Source: Actinomycetota bacterium (lineage in GTDB: Bacteria > Actinomycetota > Actinomycetes > Nanopelagicales > Nanopelagicaceae). Taken from it: 20,049 nucleotides of DNA. Of the stretch, positions 7,447-14,511 are shown one piece after another. The position numbers and the translations under genes are program-made. The notes below the pieces were generated by a model, which saw only the letters and a program-made list of their open reading frames with translations, was not told the origin of the DNA and did not search any database. Where the stretch lies: assembly GCA_009702525.1 (NCBI GenBank), contig WLHW01000012.1:1-20049 (forward strand), read 5' to 3'. Every line of letters begins with the position of its first letter. The stretch's first letter is position 1.

Positions 7447-7468
7447 GTACGCCATCTATTGCTAGCGT
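7440..7468 (+). promoter_or_regulatory. Putative promoter of coaD (leaderless type)
   Basis: TGGATA (7440-7445, 4 of 6 to TTGACA) and TAGCGT (7463-7468, fits TANNNT) are separated by 17 bases. A TG one base before the -10 makes an extended -10 (TGCTAGCGT). Seven bases then lead to the coaD ATG, with no ribosome binding site, so the transcript would begin at the start codon. Confidence 0.5.
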
Positions 7469-7475
7469 TTGAGCC

Positions 7476-7955
7476 ATGAAACGTGCAGTATGTCCTGGAT
7501 CCTTCGATCCAATCACTTTTGGTCATCTAGACATCATTAAACGTGCCAGCGCGCAGTTTGATCATGTCGTTATTGCAGTTCTAGAAAATCGCGCTAAAGC
7601 AAGTCTGTTCACTGTCGCCGAGCGAATTGAAATGATTAGTCAAACAACAGAGCATTTACCCAATGTCAGCGTTGATTCTTGGAGCGGGTTACTCGCCGAT
7701 TACTGTAAAACCAACTCAATAACTTCAATTGTGAAGGGTCTTCGTGCCGTCACTGATTTTGATTATGAACTTCAGATGGCACAGTTAAATTTACAGGCAT
7801 CAGGTGTTGAAACTATGTTGATGGCAACTGCGCCAGCACACTCATTTCTATCGTCATCGTTAGTTAAAGAGTTAGCGCATTACGGTGGTGATGTTTCTAC
7901 AATGGTGCCTGCAAATGTAGATATTGCGTTAAAACTTCGAGTAGCGGGGAAGTAG
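7476..7955 (+). CDS. coaD: Pantetheine-phosphate adenylyltransferase
   Basis: CoaD transfers AMP from ATP to 4'-phosphopantetheine, the penultimate step of coenzyme A synthesis. The 159-residue length is typical of this hexameric enzyme. GSFDPITFGH (8-17) contains the nucleotidyltransferase TxGH motif. IVKGLRAVTDFDYE (85-98) and SFLSSSLVKE (123-132) are the family's other two signatures. The start codon is the only sensible one. It lies 29 bases after rsmD and has a likely promoter but no Shine-Dalgarno sequence. sepIVA begins 3 bases after its stop. Confidence 0.97.
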   Translation: MKRAVCPGSFDPITFGHLDIIKRASAQFDHVVIAVLENRAKASLFTVAERIEMISQTTEHLPNVSVDSWSGLLADYCKTNSITSIVKGLRAVTDFDYELQMAQLNLQASGVETMLMATAPAHSFLSSSLVKELAHYGGDVSTMVPANVDIALKLRVAGK

Positions 7956-7958
7956 ACC

Positions 7959-8441
7959 ATGGATTCAGTTGATAAATTAATGGCGGCAATAACCATGGTC
8001 GAAGAGGCACGTGGTGTTCCTCTATCTGCGAGTTGTGTTGTACACCGTGGTGAGATGTTAGAACTTCTTGATGAAGCCAAAGAGGCTTTACCTACCGATT
8101 TCGAATCGGCACAAAAGGTAATCTCTGCGCGCGATGCCATCATTGAAGAGGGCAGAGTCAGTGCAGAATCAATGATTACGATGGCACGCGAAGATGTTGC
8201 ACGCATGGTTGAGCAGACATCGATTGTACAGATCGCTCGCGATGAGGCTCGCAAAATTGTCGACGATGCACGTGAGCTTGCAGAGCAAGAAAAGAATGAG
8301 GTCGAAGAGTACATAGATGGAAGACTTGCAACCCTTGAGGTAATCCTAAACAAGACGCAAGATGCAGTTGCACGTGGTCGCGAACGTTTAGCTGGTGCCG
8401 GCGATAAAGATGCTCTAGCTCAACTCTCCGATGTGGACTAG
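7959..8441 (+). CDS. sepIVA: Short SepIVA-like coiled-coil cell-division protein
   Basis: This 160-residue protein has no catalytic motif. The N-terminal block VEEARGVPLSASCVV-HRGEMLELLDE (14-39) and the following ISARDAII match my recollection of mycobacterial SepIVA (Rv2927c/MSMEG_2416), a DivIVA-domain septum factor. The C-terminal EEYIDGRLATLEVILN (116-131) and VARGRERL resemble its end. From about 50 to 140 the sequence is rich in charged residues and Ala, as expected of a coiled coil. Position between coaD and the DUF177 gene agrees with the mycobacterial order. The mycobacterial protein is about 245 residues (from memory), so the central coiled coil seems to be shortened by about 85. 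GGGGAAG upstream can serve as ribosome binding site. The division role is inferred from homology only. Confidence 0.72.
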   Translation: MDSVDKLMAAITMVEEARGVPLSASCVVHRGEMLELLDEAKEALPTDFESAQKVISARDAIIEEGRVSAESMITMAREDVARMVEQTSIVQIARDEARKIVDDARELAEQEKNEVEEYIDGRLATLEVILNKTQDAVARGRERLAGAGDKDALAQLSDVD

Positions 8442-8446
8442 GGCTT

Positions 8447-9022
8447 ATGCCGCGTCCATCAGAGGTCTTTAAACTCAATACATTCGAACTGCCACGACGT
8501 GCAGGTGAGATGAAAGAGTACGAATTAGATATCGAAGCTCCAGAAAATGTTGGCGTGCCTTTGATATTTGTGCCAGCCGGTGACGTCATTGAGGTTGATG
8601 CACGTCTGGAATCAGTTACTGAAGGAGTACTGCTGAGTGCGCAGATTTTTGCTGTTGCTAAGGGGGAGTGCACTCGTTGTCTAGATTCCGTAGAAGTTGT
8701 AATCGAAAAGAAGATACAAGAGCTATTTAACTACTCGGCCAAAGTCGGGCGCTCAAAAAAGAGCTCTCATGAGGACGAGTTAGATCTAGAGGAAGAGTTC
8801 ATGATGGATGGTGACATCATGGATCTTGAGATTCCGATTCGTGATGCCATAGTTCTGGGCCTTCCCTTTAATCCACTGTGCGGCCCTGATTGCCTGGGCC
8901 TATGCCCTGAATGTGGGGGCAAGTGGGCCGATCTGCCCTCAGATCACGCTCATGAGAGCGTCGATGCCAGATGGGCCGCGCTAGCAGCGCTGGATATCGA
9001 TAACCCCGATTTCAAGAATTAG
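8447..9022 (+). CDS. yceD: YceD/DUF177 family protein
   Basis: This 191-residue protein has CTRC at 75-78, a central acidic stretch (109-117) and the characteristic C-terminal block C-GPDC-LGLCPEC (Cys145, 149, 153, 156), likely a metal site. It is almost always encoded just before rpmF, as here. In E. coli and plants the family is linked to 23S rRNA and L32 accumulation; the exact activity is not established, so a ribosome-assembly role is inferred from context. It starts 5 bases after sepIVA with a weak AGGG very close to the ATG. Length is normal for actinobacterial members. Confidence 0.9.
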   Translation: MPRPSEVFKLNTFELPRRAGEMKEYELDIEAPENVGVPLIFVPAGDVIEVDARLESVTEGVLLSAQIFAVAKGECTRCLDSVEVVIEKKIQELFNYSAKVGRSKKSSHEDELDLEEEFMMDGDIMDLEIPIRDAIVLGLPFNPLCGPDCLGLCPECGGKWADLPSDHAHESVDARWAALAALDIDNPDFKN

Positions 9023-9030
9023 AGGTTTTA

Positions 9031-9067
9031 AGGGATACTTACGCCCTGCAGCCATCGCTGCGCAGCG
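9031..9067 (+). other. Small structured leader before rpmF
   Basis: Three short pairings lie in the 63-base gap before rpmF. They are AGGG (9031-9034) with CCCT (9044-9047), GCAGC (9048-9052) with GCTGC (9057-9061), and the 12-base palindrome CGCTGCGCAGCG (9056-9067). The last two compete for the same bases. No T-run follows, so it is not a terminator. Confidence 0.35.
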
Positions 9068-9085
9068 AAAGAAGAGGTTAGAAAA

Positions 9086-9259
9086 GTGCCAGTACCAAAG
9101 CGGAAAACCTCGCGTTCAAAGACGCGTTCACGCCGAAGCCAGTGGAAGACTACTGCTGCCTCTCTTGCTACATGCCCACAGTGCCAGCAACCAAAGTTGC
9201 AACACACTGCATGTCCAACATGCGGTACATATAACCGCCGCCAGGTTTTAGAGGTCTGA
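9086..9259 (+). CDS. rpmF: 50S ribosomal protein L32
   Basis: This 57-residue protein is VPVPKRKTSRSKTRSRRSQW at the start, the standard L32 N-terminus. A zinc ribbon follows: CPQC (30-33) and CPTC (43-46), then a basic end. The GTG start has GAGG at 9074-9077, 8 bases upstream. With both CxxC pairs it is the zinc-binding form, like L28 in this window. It lies between yceD and rnc, which is the usual bacterial order, and is probably co-transcribed with both. Confidence 0.95.
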   Translation: MPVPKRKTSRSKTRSRRSQWKTTAASLATCPQCQQPKLQHTACPTCGTYNRRQVLEV

Positions 9260-9269
9260 TCTGAGCTCG

Positions 9270-9947
9270 TTGCTCAATGAGAGATTGGGGGTTGCTATTG
9301 AACCCTCCCTTCTTGAGTTAGCTTTTACTCACCGTTCATTTGCATATGAATCTGGGAGCAAAGAAACTAATGAACGTCTTGAGTTTTTAGGCGACTCTGT
9401 TTTGGGTTTAATTGTTACTGAAGAGCTCTACAAAAAATATCCAGATTTTGATGAGAGTCGTTTATCGCCACTGCGTTCTGGCGTTGTAAATATGCGCGCA
9501 CTTGCAGATATCGCTCGTGAGCTCGAACTTGGAAAACATATTCGTCTTGGAAAAGGTGAAGAAGTAACTGGTGGGCGTGATAAAAACTCTCTACTAGCCG
9601 ATGCCCTAGAAGCGTTGATAGGTGCAATTTACTTACAGTTCGGTTTTCAAACGTGTACCGACATTGTTCGTAGATTAATTGCGCCAACTTTAGATTCAGC
9701 TGTAGCGCGAGGTGCCGGCTTAGATGGCAAAACAGCGTTGCAAGAGTTAGTGGCTTCACTTGGCATTGGTGTACCGGAGTATGTTGTTACAGAAGAGGGC
9801 CCCGATCACGATAAGAATTTCACAGCTCATGCCATGGTTGCAGGGAATACGGCCGGAATTGGGACAGGAAAAAGCAAGCGCGAGGCCGAGCAAGTTGCTG
9901 CACGAATTGCCTACGAAGCGCTAAAAATCGAGCGTCCTGAGCAGTAA
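9270..9947 (+). CDS. rnc: Ribonuclease III
   Basis: RNase III cleaves double-stranded RNA in rRNA and mRNA processing. The protein has 225 residues. The catalytic domain carries the signature NERLEFLGDS (34-43; Glu38, Asp42) and LLADALEALIGAIYL (108-122; Asp111, Glu114). A double-stranded RNA-binding domain follows at about 153-219 (DGKTALQEL to KREAEQVAARIAYEAL). TTG 9270 is the best start: the family sequence NERLG follows at once and no ATG or GTG is in frame upstream of it in the 10-base gap after rpmF. The ribosome binding site is poor (TGAG). In many actinobacteria mutM follows rnc; here smc does. Confidence 0.94.
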   Translation: MLNERLGVAIEPSLLELAFTHRSFAYESGSKETNERLEFLGDSVLGLIVTEELYKKYPDFDESRLSPLRSGVVNMRALADIARELELGKHIRLGKGEEVTGGRDKNSLLADALEALIGAIYLQFGFQTCTDIVRRLIAPTLDSAVARGAGLDGKTALQELVASLGIGVPEYVVTEEGPDHDKNFTAHAMVAGNTAGIGTGKSKREAEQVAARIAYEALKIERPEQ

Positions 9948-9975
9948 ATAAGCCTAAAACCCACTCGCGACGCGA

Positions 9976-9981
9976 TAGGTT
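9976..9981 (+). promoter_or_regulatory. Putative -10 element of a leaderless smc transcript
   Basis: TAGGTT (TANNNT) ends 6 bases before the GTG start of smc, in the 40-base gap after rnc. No good ribosome binding site is present, apart from an AGG inside the same hexamer. No clear -35. Confidence 0.4.
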
Positions 9982-9987
9982 TGCCGC

Positions 9988-12900
9988 GTGTATTTGAAGA
10001 GCATGACCCTCAAGGGCTTTAAGTCCTTTGCGTCGGCCACCACGCTTCGCCTAGAACCCGGCATCACATGCGTTGTCGGACCTAACGGTTCAGGTAAAAG
10101 TAACGTTGTTGATGCGCTGACATGGGTAATGGGTGAGCAAGGCGCTAAATCCCTTCGTGGCGGCAAGATGGAAGACGTTATCTTCGCTGGAACTAGCGGA
10201 CGGGCCCCACTAGGTCGTGCTGAGGTTTCACTTACTATCGACAATGCCGATGGTGCGCTTCCAATTGAGTTCAGTGAAGTCACAATCTCACGTATTTTAT
10301 TTAGAAATGGTCATAGCGAGTATTTAATAAATGGCGAAGCTTCGCGTTTACTTGATATTCAAGAACTTCTTAGTGATTCTGGTATTGGTCGCGAGATGCA
10401 TGTCATTGTTGGTCAAGGTCAACTCGATGCGATCTTGATGGCAACTCCAGAAGAGCGTCGAGGATTTATTGAAGAAGCCGCTGGCGTGCTTAAGCATCGT
10501 AAGCGCAAAGAAAAAGCGCTGCGCAAACTTGAATCGATGCAAACTAATTTAGCTCGAGTTCAAGATTTAACGGTAGAGCTTCGTAGACAACTTCGCCCAC
10601 TTGGCAAACAAGCTGAAGTAGCAAAGAAGGCGGCAACAATTCAAGCCGATCTGCGCGATGCCAAACTTCGTATTTTGGCCGATGATTTTATTTCACTCTC
10701 TAAAGTCTTAGATGCCGATGTTGCTGATGAAACGGCACTTCGCCAAAGACGTGCATTAGTTGAAGCTGAAGTCGATGCGATTCGTTCACGTGAAGAAGCT
10801 TTAGATTCACAGAGTGCAGTAGAAGGTCCTCAACTAGTTACAGCTCAAGAGACTTACTATCAACTTAATTCGCTACGAGAAAAGTTTCGTGGAACTCAAA
10901 ATCTTGCACAGGAGCGCTCACGTTTTCTCAATGAAGAGGCTGAAGAGGCTAGAACATCAGGGCGTGATCCTGATGTATTAGAAAATGAAGCCAAGGGGTT
11001 ACGCGACGAGGAAGCCAGTCTTAGAAGTAACGTCCTGGCGGCCCAGCAAACTCTGGCTAGCGCCACAGCCCAACTTGGACAGAGTGAACATGCACTCAAA
11101 ATTGATGAAGACAAAATTGCCGCAGCAATGCGTGCGATTGCCGATGCGCGCGAGGGAACTGCACGCCAAGAAGGTCACATAAAATCACTCCAGGCACGTT
11201 TGGAGGCCATTTCGGAAGAAATCGCACGTCTTACCAGTGCCCGTGATGATGCACAACATCGCGCCGATATCGCCGCACGTGAATATGCAACGTACGAGTT
11301 AGATATCGCAAGTGCTGATTCTGGTGAGATGAACTTAGATTCGAATTTCGAAGCTACAAAATCGGCTCTCGAAACCGCTAAAGCTCAGGTAGAAAAACTC
11401 AATGAAGCTGAGCGATTAGCCGATCGTGAGCGAAACTCTATCGAATCTAAAATTGAGGCCATTAAGCTCACATCGCGCAACCGTGATGGAGCTTCAGCTC
11501 TCTTACGTGATTCTCATGGCGTGCATATTGTGGGTTCGATTGCTGCGTTGATTCGAATCGATTCTGGATGGGAAGCTGCCGCAGCCGCAGCCCTTGGTAC
11601 GTTAGCTGATGCGGTTGTGGTTGCCGACTTAGCTTCTGCAGTCACTGCGCTGACAACTCTGCGCAGTCAAAACTTAGGCCAAGCCGATGTGCTTGTTTAT
11701 GATCCCAGTGCAGCAGAAGTTGCAGCGATACCTGCCGGCCTGAATTCTCTTGCCTCCCATGTCCATTCTGAAAAAATTAGCGAACTTGTCGCCTCCCTAC
11801 TTTCCTCCTTTGTAGTTGCCGATAATGCACGTGATGCAGAAGCAATCCTTCGATCACATCCAGGAGTTCGGGTAGTTACACGCGATGGAGACTTAGTAAC
11901 ACCTGTGCGCGCACGTGGTGGTTCAACCTCATCATCCTCACTTATTGAAATAAATGCCTTGATAGCAGAACTTGAAGTTAAACTTGTTAATGTTTCACAG
12001 CGCTGTAACCAACTCAAGTTTGAAATCTCTTCGGCAAGTGCCGAAGTCTCAGCCCGACAAGGCGAGTTCGATGCAGCTTTAGCAAAACTCAATGAATCAG
12101 ATGCACGTATTGGGGCCCTTACAGAGCAACTTGCGGTATCGGGTCAGAACATGAAATCAGCCTCTGCTGAAGTCGAAAGACTTAATTCAACGATTACTCA
12201 AGCCGCTACTGCACAAGCACGCGATGAAGGCGAGCTAGTAATCGCTCAGAATCAACTACACCAGCAAGGCGCAATCGCCGAACCCGATCACACATTTACT
12301 GAAAATCTTCGTAACGCGGTATCCATCGCTCGCACAGCGGAGGTAGAAGCACGCTTAGCTGTGAGAACAATCGAGGAGCGAGTGACCTCAGTTGCCGAAC
12401 GCGCTCGTACACTTGAAGCATCTGCACATGCAGAACGAGAAGCGTCAGAGCGGGCAATTCACCGTCGAGGAGCACGCGCCAAAGCTTCAGTAATCTCACA
12501 AGGCATAGCTGAAGCAGCCTATGAAGTGTTGATTCACATAGAACGTTCAATTTCTAAGGCGGCGGTCGAACGTGGTCGCTTAGAAGAATCACGTGCAGCT
12601 AGAGAAGGTGAAACCCTGACTGTTCGTACGCGTGGGCGTGAACTGGCTACAGAACTTGAAACTCTTACATCTAGTGTTCATCGCGATGAGATTGCGCGCG
12701 CTGAACAAAAGATGCGTATTGAGTCCTTAGAGAATAAAACGAGTGAAGAGTTTGGAATAGATACTCAGACCCTTGTTGCCGAATACGGCCCAGAAAATGA
12801 TGTCCCAACTTTCTTTGAAAATGAAGATGGGGAAATAGTTACAACAGAGTTGATTCCTTATCGCCGAGATCAGCAGGAAAAGCGCCTTGCATCTGCTGAG

Positions 12901-13524
12901 CGCTCTTTGAATCTACTGGGCAAGATCAATCCATTAGCCCTTGAAGAGTATTCATCGCTAGAAAAGCGGTTAAAGTTCTTAGCTGATCAACTCGAGGATT
13001 TAAAGAACACTAAAAAAGATCTGCTAGACATTATCAAAGAGGTAGATGACCGAGTTCAGCAGATCTTCATGGAGGCGTATCTAGAGACAGCTAAGCATTT
13101 CGAAGATATTTTTGCGCGCTTATTCCCAGGCGGAGACGGTCGTTTAATCTTGGTTGATCCAGATAATCCAATGACCAGTGGTGTAGATGTAGAAGCCCGT
13201 CCACCCGGTAAGCGCATAAAGCGACTTTCACTTCTTTCTGGAGGAGAAAAATCTCTGACAGCAGTGGCGATGCTGGTCGCAATCTTTAAAGCCCGTCCAA
13301 GCCCGTTTTATGTGCTCGATGAAGTTGAAGCTGCACTCGATGATGTCAACCTGGGGCGCTTATTAGGCGTGCTGGAAGAGCTACGTGAAAGTTCGCAGCT
13401 CATTATCATCACTCACCAAAAACGTACGATGGAGATTGCCGATGCTCTCTATGGCGTGACAATGCGGGGAGACGGTGTAACTGAAGTTATCTCCCAGCGT
13501 TTGCGTGAATCTGACGCAAGTTAA
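9988..13524 (+). CDS. smc: Chromosome segregation ATPase SMC
   Basis: A complete SMC protein of 1178 residues. It forms V-shaped dimers that, with ScpA/ScpB, extrude DNA loops and organise the nucleoid. Walker A is GPNGSGKS (31-38). A long coiled coil follows from about 170. The hinge is around 505-660 (HGVHIVGSIAALI from 510). The second coiled coil leads to the signature LLSGGEK (1082-1088) and Walker B YVLDEVEAALDD (Asp1111, Glu1112). Conserved GQGQLD and EERRGFIEEAAG of the head are present. The GTG start has no proper Shine-Dalgarno sequence but follows a -10-like hexamer. ftsY follows after 11 bases, the common smc-ftsY arrangement. Confidence 0.97.
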   Translation: MYLKSMTLKGFKSFASATTLRLEPGITCVVGPNGSGKSNVVDALTWVMGEQGAKSLRGGKMEDVIFAGTSGRAPLGRAEVSLTIDNADGALPIEFSEVTISRILFRNGHSEYLINGEASRLLDIQELLSDSGIGREMHVIVGQGQLDAILMATPEERRGFIEEAAGVLKHRKRKEKALRKLESMQTNLARVQDLTVELRRQLRPLGKQAEVAKKAATIQADLRDAKLRILADDFISLSKVLDADVADETALRQRRALVEAEVDAIRSREEALDSQSAVEGPQLVTAQETYYQLNSLREKFRGTQNLAQERSRFLNEEAEEARTSGRDPDVLENEAKGLRDEEASLRSNVLAAQQTLASATAQLGQSEHALKIDEDKIAAAMRAIADAREGTARQEGHIKSLQARLEAISEEIARLTSARDDAQHRADIAAREYATYELDIASADSGEMNLDSNFEATKSALETAKAQVEKLNEAERLADRERNSIESKIEAIKLTSRNRDGASALLRDSHGVHIVGSIAALIRIDSGWEAAAAAALGTLADAVVVADLASAVTALTTLRSQNLGQADVLVYDPSAAEVAAIPAGLNSLASHVHSEKISELVASLLSSFVVADNARDAEAILRSHPGVRVVTRDGDLVTPVRARGGSTSSSSLIEINALIAELEVKLVNVSQRCNQLKFEISSASAEVSARQGEFDAALAKLNESDARIGALTEQLAVSGQNMKSASAEVERLNSTITQAATAQARDEGELVIAQNQLHQQGAIAEPDHTFTENLRNAVSIARTAEVEARLAVRTIEERVTSVAERARTLEASAHAEREASERAIHRRGARAKASVISQGIAEAAYEVLIHIERSISKAAVERGRLEESRAAREGETLTVRTRGRELATELETLTSSVHRDEIARAEQKMRIESLENKTSEEFGIDTQTLVAEYGPENDVPTFFENEDGEIVTTELIPYRRDQQEKRLASAERSLNLLGKINPLALEEYSSLEKRLKFLADQLEDLKNTKKDLLDIIKEVDDRVQQIFMEAYLETAKHFEDIFARLFPGGDGRLILVDPDNPMTSGVDVEARPPGKRIKRLSLLSGGEKSLTAVAMLVAIFKARPSPFYVLDEVEAALDDVNLGRLLGVLEELRESSQLIIITHQKRTMEIADALYGVTMRGDGVTEVISQRLRESDAS

Positions 13525-13533
13525 CTGGTTAAC
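13520..13533. repeat. GTTAAC-TG-GTTAAC double palindrome between smc and ftsY
   Basis: Two copies of the palindrome GTTAAC (13520-13525 and 13528-13533) are separated by two bases. They span the smc stop codon and end 2 bases before the ftsY ATG. Possible operator or chance. Confidence 0.3.
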
Positions 13534-13535
13534 AC

Positions 13536-14375
13536 ATGGGGTTGTTTAGTAAGTTTATTGCGAAAATAAAAGGTACAAGTAGTTTTTCACCTGCTGATTG
13601 GCAAGAGCTTGAAGAGGAATTAATCGCATCAGATTTGGGTCCAACACTTACCCGCTCACTGATGGAGCTTGCTAAGAAAGTTAAAAGCGAGAATGCCGAA
13701 TCTGCATTAACCCAGATTTTAAATGAACAACTTAGCTTTCGTTCACGCGAACCGATCGTGAATGAAAGTGGAATCAGTGTTGTCATGGTCGTGGGAGTTA
13801 ATGGAACTGGAAAAACTACCTCGGTAGCAAAGTTAGCGTCACACTACAAGGCCAGCGGTCAATCAGTTCTTATTGCAGCTGGAGATACATTTAGAGCCGC
13901 TGCAGTTGATCAGTTACAAACCTGGGGAGAGCGAATTGGCGTCCCGGTGGTCGCTGGAAAAGCTAACAGTGATCCGGCATCAGTTGCTTTCGATGCCGCC
14001 AAGGAAGCTAAAGATGTAGGCGTTAACTTTCTGATAATTGATACCGCTGGTCGCTTACATAACAAAAGTGATTTGATGGCTGAACTTGAAAAGGTAAAAC
14101 GCGTGGTTGAAAAAGTCTCTCCAGTAAACGAAGTTCTCCTTGTAATCGATGCGACGACTGGGCAAAATGGTTTGGCGCAAGCCAAGGTCTTTACAGAAAG
14201 CGTTGATGTCACTGGACTCATCGTGACTAAATTAGATGGCAGCGCCAAGGGCGGTGTGGCACTAGCCATCGAGAAGGAGCTTGATATTCCTATTAAGTGG
14301 GTTGGGACAGGGGAGTCCTACGCTGATTTTGCTCGATTCGAGCCTGTCCTTTATATACAGGGGCTACTTTCGTAA
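13536..14375 (+). CDS. ftsY: Signal recognition particle receptor FtsY (minimal form)
   Basis: FtsY is the membrane-docking partner of the SRP GTPase Ffh. At 279 residues it is little more than the NG domain. An amphipathic start (MGLFSKFIAKIKG, 1-13) could be the membrane-targeting helix. The helical N domain runs to about 75. The G domain has GVNGTGKT (87-94), GDTFRAAA (116-123), DTAGR (169-173) and TKLDGSAKGG (231-240). The acidic or transmembrane N-terminal extension found in many relatives (over 400 residues in mycobacteria and streptomycetes, from memory) is absent. The C-terminal YADFARFEP replaces the usual DLxxFDP. No good ribosome binding site precedes the ATG. Confidence 0.95.
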   Translation: MGLFSKFIAKIKGTSSFSPADWQELEEELIASDLGPTLTRSLMELAKKVKSENAESALTQILNEQLSFRSREPIVNESGISVVMVVGVNGTGKTTSVAKLASHYKASGQSVLIAAGDTFRAAAVDQLQTWGERIGVPVVAGKANSDPASVAFDAAKEAKDVGVNFLIIDTAGRLHNKSDLMAELEKVKRVVEKVSPVNEVLLVIDATTGQNGLAQAKVFTESVDVTGLIVTKLDGSAKGGVALAIEKELDIPIKWVGTGESYADFARFEPVLYIQGLLS

Positions 14376-14402
14376 CCTAGATGTAACACTCACCCTGTTT
14401 TT
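14357..14402 (+). terminator. Possible weak terminator after ftsY
   Basis: ACAGGG (14357-14362) pairs with CCCTGT (14393-14398), and five T's (14398-14402) end the element. The 6-bp stem spans a 30-base loop that includes the ftsY stop, so efficiency is doubtful. Confidence 0.3.
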
Positions 14403-14418
14403 GTGATGAATTTGAAAC
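14403..14418 (+). promoter_or_regulatory. GlnR-box-like element upstream of amt
   Basis: GTGAT-N6-GAAAC matches the published actinobacterial GlnR half-box GTNAC-N6-GAAAC at all but one fixed base. A second half-box 22 bases further (GAACC-N6-GTAAT) is poor. It lies about 95 bases before the amt start. Amt/GlnK/GlnD genes are classic GlnR targets in Streptomyces and Mycobacterium. Whether this genome encodes GlnR is not visible. Confidence 0.35.
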
Positions 14419-14429
14419 CATTGAGAACC

Positions 14430-14450
14430 CTTGTTGTAATCCACAACAGG
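14430..14450 (+). other. Inverted repeat in the amt upstream region
   Basis: TGTTGT (14432-14437) and ACAACA (14443-14448) form a perfect 6-bp stem with a 5-base loop. One T-G and one C-G pair extend it outward. No T-run follows, so a regulator site is more likely than a terminator. It lies between the GlnR-like box and the -10 element. Confidence 0.35.
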
Positions 14451-14500
14451 CATCTTTGCGCCATCTCAAAGGCGAGAACACTTTATTTATTCGCTGAAAG

Positions 14501-14506
14501 TAGTTT
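14501..14506 (+). promoter_or_regulatory. Putative -10 element of amt
   Basis: TAGTTT fits TANNNT and ends 5 bases before the amt ATG (spacer CTCTT). There is no Shine-Dalgarno sequence, so a leaderless mRNA is likely. The -35 region is poor, as expected of an activator-dependent promoter. Confidence 0.42.
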
Positions 14507-14511
14507 CTCTT

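Noticed and set aside
7880..8673. Two minus-strand open frames (157 and 165 residues) opposite coaD, sepIVA and yceD
   Set aside because: Composition is antisense-like (runs of Ser and Arg) and the plus-strand genes are well supported with operon spacing.
9954..10283. Minus-strand open frame of 109 residues over the smc start
   Set aside because: It is antisense to the Walker A region of smc, with no ribosome site or recognisable domain.
14430..14450. TGTTGT/ACAACA inverted repeat as the ftsY terminator
   Set aside because: No T-run follows and the stem is AT-rich; a regulatory site is more plausible.
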